From Bacteroides ndongoniae (GTDB lineage: Bacteria > Bacteroidota > Bacteroidia > Bacteroidales > Bacteroidaceae): a stretch of DNA of 64,000 bases. The DNA is taken from assembly GCF_900108345.1 (NCBI RefSeq), contig NZ_FNVV01000013.1:186001-250000 (forward strand). Reading direction: 5' to 3'. Every line of letters begins with the position of its first letter. Position 1 is the first letter of the stretch. Position numbers and translations under genes: made by a program. Positions 21,358 through 30,546 of the stretch are shown one piece after another. The notes beneath the pieces were generated by a model. It did not search any database and had not been told where the DNA came from. It was given only the letters and a program-made list of their open reading frames with translations.

Positions 21358-22203
21358 CTATTTTGTGGGGTGAAACATCTCGGCAATCTGTTCCGGCAGG
21401 GACAGGGTTGCACCAAACAATAATTCCAGATTCAACTCAGTCTCTTCACCGTCTGTATTAGGCAACATCAGATAATTGCCCTGTATGGATGGCAGCGTGT
21501 ATAGAGCCTGTGCGGCCAGCGTGCGGTCGTCGCTTTCTACAAACATGAATTTGTCGCAGATATCGCTTGTCGATGCATCAAGCAGAATGCGGCTGTTGTC
21601 TATAATCAGTACGTGATCCAGCACCTTGTCTATATCGCGTACCTGATGGGTAGAAATCACAATGGTTCGTTCGTCCGACATGCCCGATGCAATGAATTTG
21701 CGGAACTGGCTTTTGCCGGGGATGTCCAGACCATTGGTCGGCTCGTCCATCAGCAGAAGCGAAGTGTTGGTGGCAAGGGCGAAACTCATAAAGACTTTTT
21801 TCTTCTGTCCCATTGACAGGCTGCCCAGGTCAGTATCCAGATCCATTTCGAAGAAGTGCAGATACTTCACCATGTCTTCTTTGCTGAATTTCGGATAGAA
21901 CGAACTGTTCAGTTCGATATAACTTACCAGTGAGATAGCCGGAAGCTGGAATTCTTCCGGAACCAGAAACATGTCCTGTAAAGTGGCAGGTAACCGCCGG
22001 CGGACATTTAAGTCGTGAAACGTAACCTCTCCACTCTTCGGAGTAAGCAGACCTGCCATCAGGTAGAGCAGTGTAGATTTACCGGTACCGTTCTTGCCCA
22101 ACAGCCCGTAGACCTTTCCTTTTTCCAGCGCAAGCGAGAAGTCGTGCAAGACTTCTTTTTTCTTGCGGTGATAGCTGAATGAAATGTTTTTTACTTGCAA
22201 CAT
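21358..22203 (-). CDS. ABC transporter ATP-binding protein
   Basis: 281 residues. Walker A is GLLGKNGTGKST (about 34-45), the signature is LSMGQKKK, Walker B is LLLMDEPTNGLD, and the switch His is in ISTHQVRD. It is first in an operon with a permease, a YtrA-type regulator and an anchored protein. It powers transport by the adjacent permease. The C-terminal 70 residues after the core are an extra regulatory segment seen in some BcrA/YtrB-like ATPases. No clear promoter is seen in the upstream 100 bp. Confidence 0.92.
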   Translation of the reverse strand: MLQVKNISFSYHRKKKEVLHDFSLALEKGKVYGLLGKNGTGKSTLLYLMAGLLTPKSGEVTFHDLNVRRRLPATLQDMFLVPEEFQLPAISLVSYIELNSSFYPKFSKEDMVKYLHFFEMDLDTDLGSLSMGQKKKVFMSFALATNTSLLLMDEPTNGLDIPGKSQFRKFIASGMSDERTIVISTHQVRDIDKVLDHVLIIDNSRILLDASTSDICDKFMFVESDDRTLAAQALYTLPSIQGNYLMLPNTDGEETELNLELLFGATLSLPEQIAEMFHPTK

Positions 22204-22587
22204 ACCGTAATTTGTTTAAAGTCAGATGTCAGGCTCCAAGATACAAGTGCAGGCCTTATCAACCTGTATCTTTGCCTTTCCTTCTGCTGATTAAGTGTAT
22301 TAGTATAATAGTGCACTGCAAATATAAAGAGGATTTTTAGAAAAACAATAGTTCGCGCATAAAAAAGTTTTTTTTTGGGGGAACGTGGTATTGGAATGCG
22401 GTAGGGTTTTACGGCAGAAGGATAATTCCACCTTATTATAATAGGCAGTGGGGATGGGCAAGTGTATTGCTGAGGATTTTTTTATGTGGCAGGCAGATTG
22501 ATTGAGTGGCTCACTGCCCCACGAAAGGAAAGGAGGAATATAACAAAAAAGGTGGCCTTTGCGGGTCACCTTTCTTTCTATATTTAG
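22204..22587. other. Gene-free gap
   Basis: 384 bp with no supported gene. The right end carries the terminator of the initiator tRNA (22545-22573). The rest is A+T-rich, with no repeat or promoter I can defend. Confidence 0.65.
22545..22573 (-). terminator. Terminator of the initiator tRNA gene
   Basis: On the minus strand AAAGGTGACC, loop, GGCCACCTTT and then T residues, starting 15 bp after the tRNA end. Confidence 0.8.
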
Positions 22588-22660
<73 letters not shown>

Positions 22661-22680
22661 ATGTTTCTCATTTGCGAGTG

Positions 22681-22711
22681 CAAAGGTACGGATTTTATTT
22701 GAATATGCAAA
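22681..22711 (-). promoter_or_regulatory. tRNA-fMet promoter
   Basis: On the minus strand TTTG, a 19-bp spacer, then TACCTTTG, followed by CACTCGCAAAT. The GC-rich start matches the rRNA promoters. Confidence 0.85.
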
Positions 22712-22940
22712 TTTTTTGCAGAATATTTTTTTCTGGTTGATAATGGAGGCAATACTTGGGAAGATATTATCTGTATGAGCAAGCAAATTTTTTCAGACGA
22801 AGATGATGCGATGTTCAATGAGATTTGTTCGTATAAGCGTTGCTTCAATATGGGGCGAATTATAAATTCCATGTTTATCTGTGCCATCTGCGTCCGAAGC
22901 ATGTATTTCAACTCCAGATTGGTATTAATTGCTTTATTTG

Positions 22941-22972
22941 TTTGTAATATATGCGGAAAAGTCTTACTTTTG
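22941..22972 (+). promoter_or_regulatory. Promoter of the TetR-fabG operon
   Basis: TTTG (22941-22944), a 20-bp spacer, then TACTTTTG (22965-22972), 31 bp before the ATG at 23004. Confidence 0.8.
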
Positions 22973-23003
22973 CTCAAATTATTAAGCAATGTGCAATTAA
23001 CCT

Positions 23004-23591
23004 ATGACCGTATCGAAGACAAAAGCCAAGTTAGTGGATGTAGCTCGTCAGCTATTTGCAAAGATGGGGGTGGAGAATACCACGATGAATGATATCGCCC
23101 TCGCTTCCAAGAAAGGCCGACGTACGCTGTATACCTATTTTAAAAGTAAGGAAGACATCTACATGGCTGTTGTCGAGTCGGAACTCGATATCCTTTCGGA
23201 CATGATGAAACGCGTAGTCGAGAAGGATATTTCGCCCGATCTGAAACTGATGGAAATGATTTATACCCATCTGGATGCGGTGAAAGAGGTGGTTTACCGT
23301 AACGGTACGTTGCGTGCCAATTTCTTCCGCGATATATGGCGGGTTGAGAAAGTCCGTAAGCGCTTCGATGCCAACGAAATATTGATTTTCAGGGATGTCT
23401 TGCGCGAAGGAATGGAGAAAGGCGTGTTCGATATCGACGATTTGGACATGACAGCCGAAATCATGCATTACAGTATAAAGGGTATTGAGGCACCTTATAT
23501 TCGGGGGCATGTCGGTGCCAATCTGGACGATGATACGCGTGACCGTTATGTGACACGTCTGGTATTGGGTGCCTTGGGAAAGAAAGTATAA
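23004..23591 (+). CDS. TetR/AcrR family regulator (next to fabG)
   Basis: 195 residues with a standard N-terminal helix-turn-helix: KLVDVARQLFAKMGVENTTM then IALASKKGRRTLYTYFKSKE. The C-terminal domain presumably binds a ligand. It lies 30 bp upstream of fabG on the same strand, with a promoter just before it. By analogy with FabR/FadR-like TetR proteins it may control fatty acid synthesis, but that is inference from position only. Confidence 0.88.
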   Translation: MTVSKTKAKLVDVARQLFAKMGVENTTMNDIALASKKGRRTLYTYFKSKEDIYMAVVESELDILSDMMKRVVEKDISPDLKLMEMIYTHLDAVKEVVYRNGTLRANFFRDIWRVEKVRKRFDANEILIFRDVLREGMEKGVFDIDDLDMTAEIMHYSIKGIEAPYIRGHVGANLDDDTRDRYVTRLVLGALGKKV

Positions 23592-23621
23592 TTATCAATC
23601 ATTCATAAATCAATTACAATT

Positions 23622-24368
23622 ATGGGATTATTAAATGGAAAAACAGCCCTTATCACCGGCGCCGCTCGTGGCATCGGTAAGGCTATCGCTCTGAAGTTTG
23701 CTCAAGAAGGAGCCAATATCGCTTTCACCGACCTGGTGATCGATGAAAATGCCGAAGCTACAGTTAAAGAAATTGAAGCGTTGGGTGTAAAGGCCAAAGG
23801 ATATGCTTCGAATGCAGCCAGCTTCGAAGATACAGCTAAGGTTGTTGAGACCGTACATGCCGATTTTGGCCGCATTGATATTCTGGTTAACAATGCAGGT
23901 ATCACTCGCGACGGTTTGATGATGCGTATGAGCGAACAACAATGGGATATGGTAATCAACGTCAACCTGAAGTCGGCGTTCAACTTTATCCATGCATGTA
24001 CTCCGATTATGATGCGTCAGAAAGCCGGTAGCATCATCAACATGGCTTCTGTAGTAGGTGTTCACGGTAATGCCGGACAGGCTAACTATTCTGCTTCGAA
24101 GGCAGGTATGATTGCTTTGGCCAAGTCTATCGCACAGGAACTCGGTTCGCGCGGTATCCGTGCCAATGCCATCGCTCCGGGCTTTATCATGACAGCTATG
24201 ACCGATGCCCTGTCTGACGAGGTGAAGGCTGAATGGTGCAAGAAGATTCCTTTGCGTCGTGGCGGTACGCCCGAAGACGTGGCTAACATTGCTACCTTCC
24301 TGGCTTCTGATATGTCATCTTATGTATCCGGTCAGGTGATTCAGGTAGATGGTGGTATGAATATGTAA
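23622..24368 (+). CDS. fabG: 3-oxoacyl-ACP reductase (short-chain dehydrogenase)
   Basis: NADPH-dependent reduction of 3-oxoacyl-ACP in fatty acid elongation, in the cytoplasm. 248 residues, the usual FabG length. The Rossmann motif TGAARGIGKAIA is at residues 12-23, then NNAG, and the catalytic Ser-Tyr-Lys appears as NMASVVGVHG and NYSASKAG. The C terminus GQVIQVDGGMNM is typical of FabG, which makes this better than a generic dehydrogenase call. It follows a TetR gene and precedes a pseudouridine synthase by 9 bp. Confidence 0.93.
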   Translation: MGLLNGKTALITGAARGIGKAIALKFAQEGANIAFTDLVIDENAEATVKEIEALGVKAKGYASNAASFEDTAKVVETVHADFGRIDILVNNAGITRDGLMMRMSEQQWDMVINVNLKSAFNFIHACTPIMMRQKAGSIINMASVVGVHGNAGQANYSASKAGMIALAKSIAQELGSRGIRANAIAPGFIMTAMTDALSDEVKAEWCKKIPLRRGGTPEDVANIATFLASDMSSYVSGQVIQVDGGMNM

Positions 24369-24377
24369 TCAGTGCCT

Positions 24378-25052
24378 ATGACTGTCCTGTACGAAGACAA
24401 TCATATCATTATAGTCAATAAGACCGCTTCCGAGATTGTTCAGGGAGACAAGACCGGCGATACGCCGCTTTCGGAGATTGTCAAACAGTATCTGAAGGAA
24501 AAGTATCAGAAACCCGGCAACGTCTTTATCGGTGTGACCCACCGCCTGGACCGCCCCGTGAGCGGTCTTGTTGTTTTTGCCAAGACCAGTAAGGCGCTTG
24601 GACGTCTGAATGAGATGTTCAGAGTCGGCGAGGTGAAGAAAACTTATTGGGCCATTGTGAAGAACATGCCCCCTGAGCCGGAGGGCGAACTGGTGCATTA
24701 CTTGGTGCGCAACGAGAAGCAGAACAAGAGCTATGCTTACGATTCAGAGAAACCCGGCAGCAAGAAAGCTATTCTGCACTATCGCCTGATAGGGCGTTCG
24801 GACAATTACTGTCTGCTTGAAGTCGATCTGAAGACCGGACGCCATCATCAGATTCGTTGCCAGTTGGCTAAGATGGGCTGTCCCATCCGTGGTGACTTGA
24901 AGTATGGCTTTCCGCGTTCCAATCCCGATGGAAGCATTTGCCTGCATGCACGTCGGGTCCGTTTTGTACATCCGGTTTCGAAAGAACTCATTGAGGTGGT
25001 AGCGCCTGTTCCTGATAGTAATTTGTGGCATGCCTTTCCGGCAGATATCTGA
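24378..25052 (+). CDS. RluA-family RNA pseudouridine synthase
   Basis: Isomerises specific uridines in rRNA or tRNA to pseudouridine. The motif THRLDRPVSG carries the catalytic Asp58, followed by VVFAKTSKALGRLNEMF. LKTGRHHQIRCQLAKMGCPI and GDLKYG are family blocks. At about 224 residues it is short and lacks an N-terminal S4 domain, as in RluA or TruC-like members; the target cannot be told. ATG 24378 is preferred over the GTG at 24372. It is the last gene before a strong terminator, in one transcript with TetR and fabG. Confidence 0.9.
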   Translation: MTVLYEDNHIIIVNKTASEIVQGDKTGDTPLSEIVKQYLKEKYQKPGNVFIGVTHRLDRPVSGLVVFAKTSKALGRLNEMFRVGEVKKTYWAIVKNMPPEPEGELVHYLVRNEKQNKSYAYDSEKPGSKKAILHYRLIGRSDNYCLLEVDLKTGRHHQIRCQLAKMGCPIRGDLKYGFPRSNPDGSICLHARRVRFVHPVSKELIEVVAPVPDSNLWHAFPADI

Positions 25053-25521
25053 TTGTCATTTCCGGTAGCTGATGATGCGCCGGTCGGATGAAAAATATAA
25101 AAGCCGTTCCCCAGAATAGACAAGGAGGGAACGGCTTTTATATAGCAGTGTGCTTACTATTATTCGGCGACCTTCGTTTGATGCTTGGTTTTGGGCGCCC
25201 CTGGCCACGACTGGCCAGAGACGCACCACCACAAACAAACATAAACAGGGCTGCTACTAATACTTTGTCATAATCTCATAAATTCATTTGCTTTTTTTAG
25301 ATTCTATAATTTAGGTTTGGGCTTACTCTTTTCCTGTTTTGCTGTAGTTGTGGATGGGTGTATACATCTCACTACATTATTTTAATCTCAAAATACGTGC
25401 CAGATTCAAGAATCTTCTATAATTGGCTGATCCTTAGATGAAAAGGGTAAATAGGCGAAAAAATCCCAGTGTGGAAAAAGTGTGGAATTGTGGAAAAAGT
25501 GTGGAATAAGTCCACACTTTT
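25053..25521. other. Gene-free gap
   Basis: 469 bp without a credible gene, between convergent genes. It has a terminator at each end (25098-25144 and 25494-25523). Between them are short palindromes such as GGGCGCCC and a TGGCCA pair near 25195-25215. Confidence 0.7.
25098..25144 (+). terminator. Terminator of the TetR-fabG-rlu operon
   Basis: TAAAAGCCGTTCCC pairs perfectly with GGGAACGGCTTTTA (14-bp stem). Confidence 0.85.
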
Positions 25522-25523
25522 TT
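25494..25523 (-). terminator. Terminator of the sigma-54 regulator gene
   Basis: AAAAAGTGTGGA pairs perfectly with TCCACACTTTTT around a 5-base loop. It overlaps the stop codon of the minus-strand gene. Two more GTGTGGAAAAA half-copies lie just beyond it. Confidence 0.75.
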
Positions 25524-26895
25524 AATCTGTGATATTATAAAGTTTCAGCTTGTTGTAGAGTGTTTTTCTATCAATGCCCAACAGTTGTGCCGCACGGCTC
25601 TTGTTGTTGCCAGTCTGTTGCAGGGCATGGATGATTTGCTGTTTTTCAGTCTCTTCGTTGCGCAGGGCCATGTTCGGTATGGGGGCAGCCTGCTCTTTTA
25701 TTTCCTTCAGTTCGCTCAGTTCGTTCAGAGTGATGAATTTTCCCTGTGCCAGCAGGGTGGCGCGGCGCACAATGTTCTTCATCTGGCGCAGGTTGCCCGG
25801 CCAGTGATAGTCCAACAGGGCTTTCGAGGCCTTTTCGTCGAAGCCGATGAGCTGTTTGTCCATCTCGCGGTTGGCCTGATCCAGAAAGAAGTTAGCGAAG
25901 AGCAGGATGTCTTCGCGGCGTTCTTTCAGCTGTGGCATGCGCAGGGTGAATTCGTTGATGCGGTGATACAGGTCTTCACGGAAAGAGCCTTTTTCGATGG
26001 CCTGTTCCAGATTTTCGTTGGTAGCTGTCACCAGACGGACATCTACGTTGATTTCCTTGTTCGAACCTACGGGACGGATTTTGCGCTCTTGCAATGCACG
26101 CAACAGCTGAATCTGAACTTCGTAGCTCAGATTACCAACTTCGTCCAAAAAGATGGTTCCGCCATTGGCTGCAACAAAAGCTCCGGTCTTGTCGGTCAGT
26201 GCGCCGGTAAAAGCGCCTTTCACGTGGCCGAAAAACTCGGAGGCAGCAAGCTCCTTGGGTATGGAGCCGCAGTCGATGGCCACAAACGGTTGATCGGCCC
26301 GCTTGCTGAGCTGGTGAATGCGGTGGGCTACGTATTCTTTACCTGTTCCGCTTGCCCCATTGATAAGTACGGACATGTTGGTGGGTGCAACCAGTTTCAC
26401 ATAAGTGTACAGTTGCTTGGCCGCATCGCTTTCTCCTTCCAAAAAATCAGTATGGAAGGCCGAATGCTCTGTCCGGTTGGCTGGATGTTCTTTCTTCTCT
26501 TTGGTAGTTACGGGGTGATGGGTGGGGGCAGCCGGTGTACTGAGTGCTTCGTTTATTTTCTTCAGCAGTTCGTCCGGATTGATAGGTTTGGCCACGTAGT
26601 CGCATGCACCTAATTTCATCGCCTGTACGGCCGACTGGATGTCGGCATATCCGGTCATAATAATCAGGGGAATGGACTGGCCTTTTTCACCCAGCCATTT
26701 CAGCAAGTCTATGCCGTCGCGGTCGGGAAGTCGCAAATCGGACAATATCAGGTCGATGCATTCCGACTCACCGATGAGTTTTTGTGCACGGGCAATGCTG
26801 CTGGCCGAACTGACCTGGAATCCTTTCTTTCCGAGCCATGTTTTCAGCATCATGCCGTAAGTGATATCATCTTCTACGATCAATATTGACTTCAT
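25522..26895 (-). CDS. Sigma-54-dependent response regulator (NtrC family)
   Basis: 457 residues with three domains. The receiver has Asp53 as phosphate acceptor (SDLRLPDRDG), with acidic D9-D10 and the PINPDELL segment holding the conserved Lys. The AAA+ domain has Walker A NGASGTGKE near 180, and GAFTGA near 228, the loop that touches sigma-54. The C-terminal Fis-type helix-turn-helix is NKSRAAQLLGIDRKTLYNKL. It therefore activates sigma-54 promoters on phosphorylation. No kinase gene is adjacent; a hybrid kinase with a terminal Hpt lies 3.7 kb away and is a candidate partner. Confidence 0.94.
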   Translation of the reverse strand: MKSILIVEDDITYGMMLKTWLGKKGFQVSSASSIARAQKLIGESECIDLILSDLRLPDRDGIDLLKWLGEKGQSIPLIIMTGYADIQSAVQAMKLGACDYVAKPINPDELLKKINEALSTPAAPTHHPVTTKEKKEHPANRTEHSAFHTDFLEGESDAAKQLYTYVKLVAPTNMSVLINGASGTGKEYVAHRIHQLSKRADQPFVAIDCGSIPKELAASEFFGHVKGAFTGALTDKTGAFVAANGGTIFLDEVGNLSYEVQIQLLRALQERKIRPVGSNKEINVDVRLVTATNENLEQAIEKGSFREDLYHRINEFTLRMPQLKERREDILLFANFFLDQANREMDKQLIGFDEKASKALLDYHWPGNLRQMKNIVRRATLLAQGKFITLNELSELKEIKEQAAPIPNMALRNEETEKQQIIHALQQTGNNKSRAAQLLGIDRKTLYNKLKLYNITD

Positions 26896-26986
26896 AGCCT
26901 TCTGTTTTACTTCTTTTAAAGTACAAAGGTAAGACGTTTTGCCCGAAAGTCGTATATTTGCAAACTTAATTTAAACAAAAAGTAAG

Positions 26987-27826
26987 ATGAAAAGGTATTT
27001 TATACTATTATTAATATTACTGGTTGGCGGGCTGACCGCTTGCGGGCCGGGAAACAAGAAGAACAGAAGTATGGAAACAGAAACAAAGTTGAAGATTGAA
27101 ACAAGTGCCGGTGACATTGTGGTGAAGCTCTATAATGAGACTCCGCAACATCGTGATAATTTTATCAAGCTGGCCGAGAACGGAACTTACGAAGGGACTC
27201 TTTTTCATCGTGTCATTAAGGACTTTATGATACAGGCCGGCGATCCGGAATCGAAGAATGCGCCGAAAGGTAAAATGCTGGGTTCGGGCGATGTTGGCTA
27301 CACGATTCCTGCCGAGTTTGTCTATCCCAAATATTTCCATAAAAAAGGTGCTTTGTCGGCTGCCCGTCAGGGTGATAACGTGAATCCGCAGAAAGCTTCG
27401 TCGGGTTGTCAGTTCTATATCGTTACGGGTAAGGTATACAGTGACTCGGCTTTGCTGAGCATGGAACAGCAGATGGGACAGATGCGCTTGAACAATGCAT
27501 TCAACGCCTTGGCACAAAAGCACATGAAGGAAATCTATAAGCTCCGTAAGAGCGGCGACCACGAAGGCTTGATGAACTTACAGGATACCTTGATTGCACA
27601 GGCTGAAGCCGAGGTTGCCAAAATGCCCGAGTTCCGTTTTACGCCCGAGCAGGTAAAGGCTTACACAACCGTAGGAGGTACACCCCACCTGGACGGTGAA
27701 TATACCGTGTTCGGTGAAGTGCTGGAAGGCATGGATGTAGTAGACAAAATCCAGAAGGTGAAAACCGACCGCAACGACCGTCCCGAAGAAGATGTGAAGA
27801 TTATCAAAGTGGAAGTATTGGAATAA
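26987..27826 (+). CDS. Cyclophilin-type peptidyl-prolyl isomerase lipoprotein
   Basis: 279 residues with a lipobox (VGGLTACG, Cys19), so probably membrane-anchored in the periplasm. It catalyses proline cis-trans isomerisation and helps fold envelope proteins. The fold shows LFHRVIKDFMIQAGDPESK (catalytic Arg), GALSAARQGDNVNPQKASSG and GGTPHLDGEYTVFGEV. An insertion of about 60 residues (LLSMEQQMGQMRLNNAFNAL onwards) splits the domain between the active-site strand and the TPHLDG block; this is common in Bacteroides members. The M16 peptidase gene follows after 21 bp. Confidence 0.93.
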   Translation: MKRYFILLLILLVGGLTACGPGNKKNRSMETETKLKIETSAGDIVVKLYNETPQHRDNFIKLAENGTYEGTLFHRVIKDFMIQAGDPESKNAPKGKMLGSGDVGYTIPAEFVYPKYFHKKGALSAARQGDNVNPQKASSGCQFYIVTGKVYSDSALLSMEQQMGQMRLNNAFNALAQKHMKEIYKLRKSGDHEGLMNLQDTLIAQAEAEVAKMPEFRFTPEQVKAYTTVGGTPHLDGEYTVFGEVLEGMDVVDKIQKVKTDRNDRPEEDVKIIKVEVLE

Positions 27827-27847
27827 GTATAAAGCGGGAAAAGGGGA

Positions 27848-29083
27848 ATGTTCAAGATCAACAGACATACGTTGGACAATGGTCTGCGGCTGGTGCATTA
27901 CGAAGATGCCAGTACGCAGATGGTTGCGCTGAATATCGTCTATGATGTGGGTGCGCGCGACGAGCATCCGCAGCATACAGGCTTCGCGCATTTGTTTGAA
28001 CACCTGATGTTTGGTGGATCGGTGAATATCCCCGATTACGATACTCCGCTTCAGCTGGCCGGCGGCGAGAACAATGCATGGACCAACAACGACATTACTA
28101 ATTACTACCTCACGGTGCCCAAAGCCAATGTGGAAACCGGCTTCTGGCTGGAATCCGACCGTATGCTGGGACTGGCCTTTAGCGAGCACAGTCTGGAGGT
28201 ACAGCGCGAGGTGGTGATGGAGGAATTCAAGCAGCGTTGTCTCAATCAGCCTTATGGCGACGTGGGACATCTGCTGCGTCCGTTGGCCTATCAGGTACAT
28301 CCGTATCGCTGGCCCACTATCGGTAAGGAGCTTTCGCACATTGCACAGGCAACGCTGCAGGAAGTGGAAGACTTCTTTTACCGGTATTATGCACCCAACA
28401 ATGCCGTACTTGCCGTGACGGGCAACATCTCGTGGGAAGAAACTCTACGGCTTACCGAAAAGTGGTTTGCTCCTGTCCCTTATCGTCATGTACCGGAAAG
28501 ACATCTGCCCGCCGAACCCGAACAACAGGCGGAACGCAGACTAACGGTAGAACGCAATGTACCGTTGGATGCTTTGTTCATGGTCTATCACATGTGCAGT
28601 CGGGACGATGCCGACTACTATGCTTTCGACATCCTTTCGGATATCCTCAGCAACGGGCGTTCGAGCCGTCTGATCCGGCATCTTGTGCAGGAGCAGAACT
28701 TGTTTTCCAGTATCGATGCTTATATCAGTGGGTCGCGCGATGCCGGATTGTTTCATATCAGCGGAAAACCTGCTGCGGGTGTGTCACTTGAGCAGGCCGA
28801 GGCGGCTGTACGCAAGGAACTGGAACAGTTGCAGCAACAGCCCGTAGAAGCTGCTGAGTTGGAGAAGGTGAAGAACAAGTTCGAGTCTACCCAGATATTC
28901 GGGAATATCAATTACTTGAATGTAGCTACCAACCTGGCCTGGTACGAGCTGACTGGACAGGCCGAGGACATCAACCGGACGGTGGAGCGTTATCGTGCGG
29001 TGACTTCCGGACAGTTGCAGGCTGTGGCACGTCAGGCTTTTCGGCAGGAAAACTGTTCGGTGCTGCATTATCGGAAGGGATAG
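27848..29083 (+). CDS. M16 family zinc metallopeptidase
   Basis: 411 residues, a single-unit insulinase-like peptidase. The inverted zinc motif is H48-L-F-E51-H52 in GFAHLFEHLMFGG, and a downstream SLEVQREVVMEE holds the third ligand Glu. There is no signal peptide, so it is probably cytoplasmic. It shares a transcript with the cyclophilin gene. Bacterial M16 proteins often work as pairs with one inactive subunit; no second subunit is seen nearby, so it may act as a homodimer. Confidence 0.92.
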   Translation: MFKINRHTLDNGLRLVHYEDASTQMVALNIVYDVGARDEHPQHTGFAHLFEHLMFGGSVNIPDYDTPLQLAGGENNAWTNNDITNYYLTVPKANVETGFWLESDRMLGLAFSEHSLEVQREVVMEEFKQRCLNQPYGDVGHLLRPLAYQVHPYRWPTIGKELSHIAQATLQEVEDFFYRYYAPNNAVLAVTGNISWEETLRLTEKWFAPVPYRHVPERHLPAEPEQQAERRLTVERNVPLDALFMVYHMCSRDDADYYAFDILSDILSNGRSSRLIRHLVQEQNLFSSIDAYISGSRDAGLFHISGKPAAGVSLEQAEAAVRKELEQLQQQPVEAAELEKVKNKFESTQIFGNINYLNVATNLAWYELTGQAEDINRTVERYRAVTSGQLQAVARQAFRQENCSVLHYRKG

Positions 29084-29147
29084 GCTTGCGCAATCTTTTA
29101 TGTGCTTGCGAAACTTAAAGAACTTTTATTCTAAAAAGAGATAACCA

Positions 29148-30491
29148 ATGAAACATTGGATGCAGACCTACGGTGGTCATTACCGTGCCCTTGTCCGTTT
29201 AGGTTTTCCCATCGTGGTGGGACAATTGGGCGTAATCATATTGGGATTTGCCGATACGTTGATGATAGGCCACCACAGTACAGAGGAACTGGGGGCGGCT
29301 TCGTTCGTGAACAATCTTTTCAACTTATGCATCATTTTCAGTACCGGTTTCAGTTACGGACTGACGCCTGTGGTGGGTGCGCTTTACGGTAACCGTCGTT
29401 TCCCCGAAGCCGGTCAGGCTTTGCTGTGCAGTCTGGTGGCCAATGCGCTGGTAGCCGTACTGCTGACGCTGATTATGGGGGGACTCTATTTCAATATCGG
29501 GCGTTTAGGACAGCCCGAAGAGCTTTTGCCGCTTATCCGTCCTTACTATCTGGTGTTGCTTGCTTCGCTGCTTTTTGTTCTGTTGTTCAACGGCTTCAAA
29601 CAGTTTACCGACGGTATTACCGATACAAAGACAGCTATGTGGCTGCTTCTGGGCGGCAACGCGTTGAACATTGCAGGCAATTACATTCTGATCAACGGTA
29701 AATTGGGACTGCCCGAGCTAGGATTACTGGGAGCGGGGCTGAGTACGCTGTTTTCGCGCATTGTGATGGTGGTAGCATTTGCCCTTATCGTATGGCGCAG
29801 CCGCCGCTTTGCCCGCTACAGGGTAGGACTGTGGCGGTTGGGTTGGTCGGCTGCCGTATTCCGCCGGCTCAATGCGCTGGGTTGGCCTGTAGGCTTGCAG
29901 ATGGGTATGGAGACTGCTTCGTTCAGTCTTAGTACGGTGATGGTGGGTTGGCTGGGTACGATGGCACTGGCTGCACATCAGATTATGCTTACCATTTCGC
30001 AATTCACGTTTATGATGTTCTATGGTATGGGAGCAGCGGTAGCGGTACGTGTCAGCAATTTCCACGGGCAGGGCGATACGCCCAATGTGCGCCGGGTGGC
30101 TTATGCCGGTTTTCATCTGATTCTGTTTATGGAGGTCGTTTTGCTTAGCATTGTCTTTGCCTGCCGTAGCCGGGTGGGCGGATGGTTTACGGACAGTGCC
30201 GAGGTGTCGGCCATGGTGTCGGCTCTGTTCTTCCCGTTCCTTATCTATCAGTTTGGCGACGGTCTGCAGATTAACTTCGCGAATGCCTTGCGTGGTATTT
30301 CGGACGTAAAGCCGATGATGCTGATAGCGTTTATCGCCTATTTTGTCATATCTTTGCCTGTAGGATATTTTTGTGGATTCGTGTTGAATCTGGGTGTAAC
30401 GGGAGTCTGGATGGCATTCCCCTTCGGCCTGACCAGTGCCGGCCTGATGCTGTGGCTCCGTTTCCGCTGGGATACGTACAAGAAGAACTGA
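29148..30491 (+). CDS. MATE family efflux transporter
   Basis: 447 residues with 12 predicted membrane segments. It belongs to the multidrug and toxin extrusion family, which exports cationic drugs or metabolites with Na+ or H+ exchange. Typical features are RLGFPIVVGQLGVIILGFAD with the conserved Asp, the symmetrical second half after about residue 230, and LGVTGVWMAFPFGLTSAGL at the end. The gene sits 64 bp after the peptidase and 55 bp before the hybrid kinase, so all could be co-transcribed. Substrate unknown. Confidence 0.92.
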   Translation: MKHWMQTYGGHYRALVRLGFPIVVGQLGVIILGFADTLMIGHHSTEELGAASFVNNLFNLCIIFSTGFSYGLTPVVGALYGNRRFPEAGQALLCSLVANALVAVLLTLIMGGLYFNIGRLGQPEELLPLIRPYYLVLLASLLFVLLFNGFKQFTDGITDTKTAMWLLLGGNALNIAGNYILINGKLGLPELGLLGAGLSTLFSRIVMVVAFALIVWRSRRFARYRVGLWRLGWSAAVFRRLNALGWPVGLQMGMETASFSLSTVMVGWLGTMALAAHQIMLTISQFTFMMFYGMGAAVAVRVSNFHGQGDTPNVRRVAYAGFHLILFMEVVLLSIVFACRSRVGGWFTDSAEVSAMVSALFFPFLIYQFGDGLQINFANALRGISDVKPMMLIAFIAYFVISLPVGYFCGFVLNLGVTGVWMAFPFGLTSAGLMLWLRFRWDTYKKN

Positions 30492-30546
30492 AGAATGTCT
30501 TTTCAATCTCTGATTGGGCATAAAGAACAAAAAATAGTAGATACTT

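Larger units (their letters stand above)
22661..23003. other. Divergent intergenic region, tRNA-fMet / TetR
   Basis: 343 bp with a promoter at each end: minus-strand 22681-22711 for the tRNA and plus-strand 22941-22972 for the TetR gene. I see no gene between them. Confidence 0.7.
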
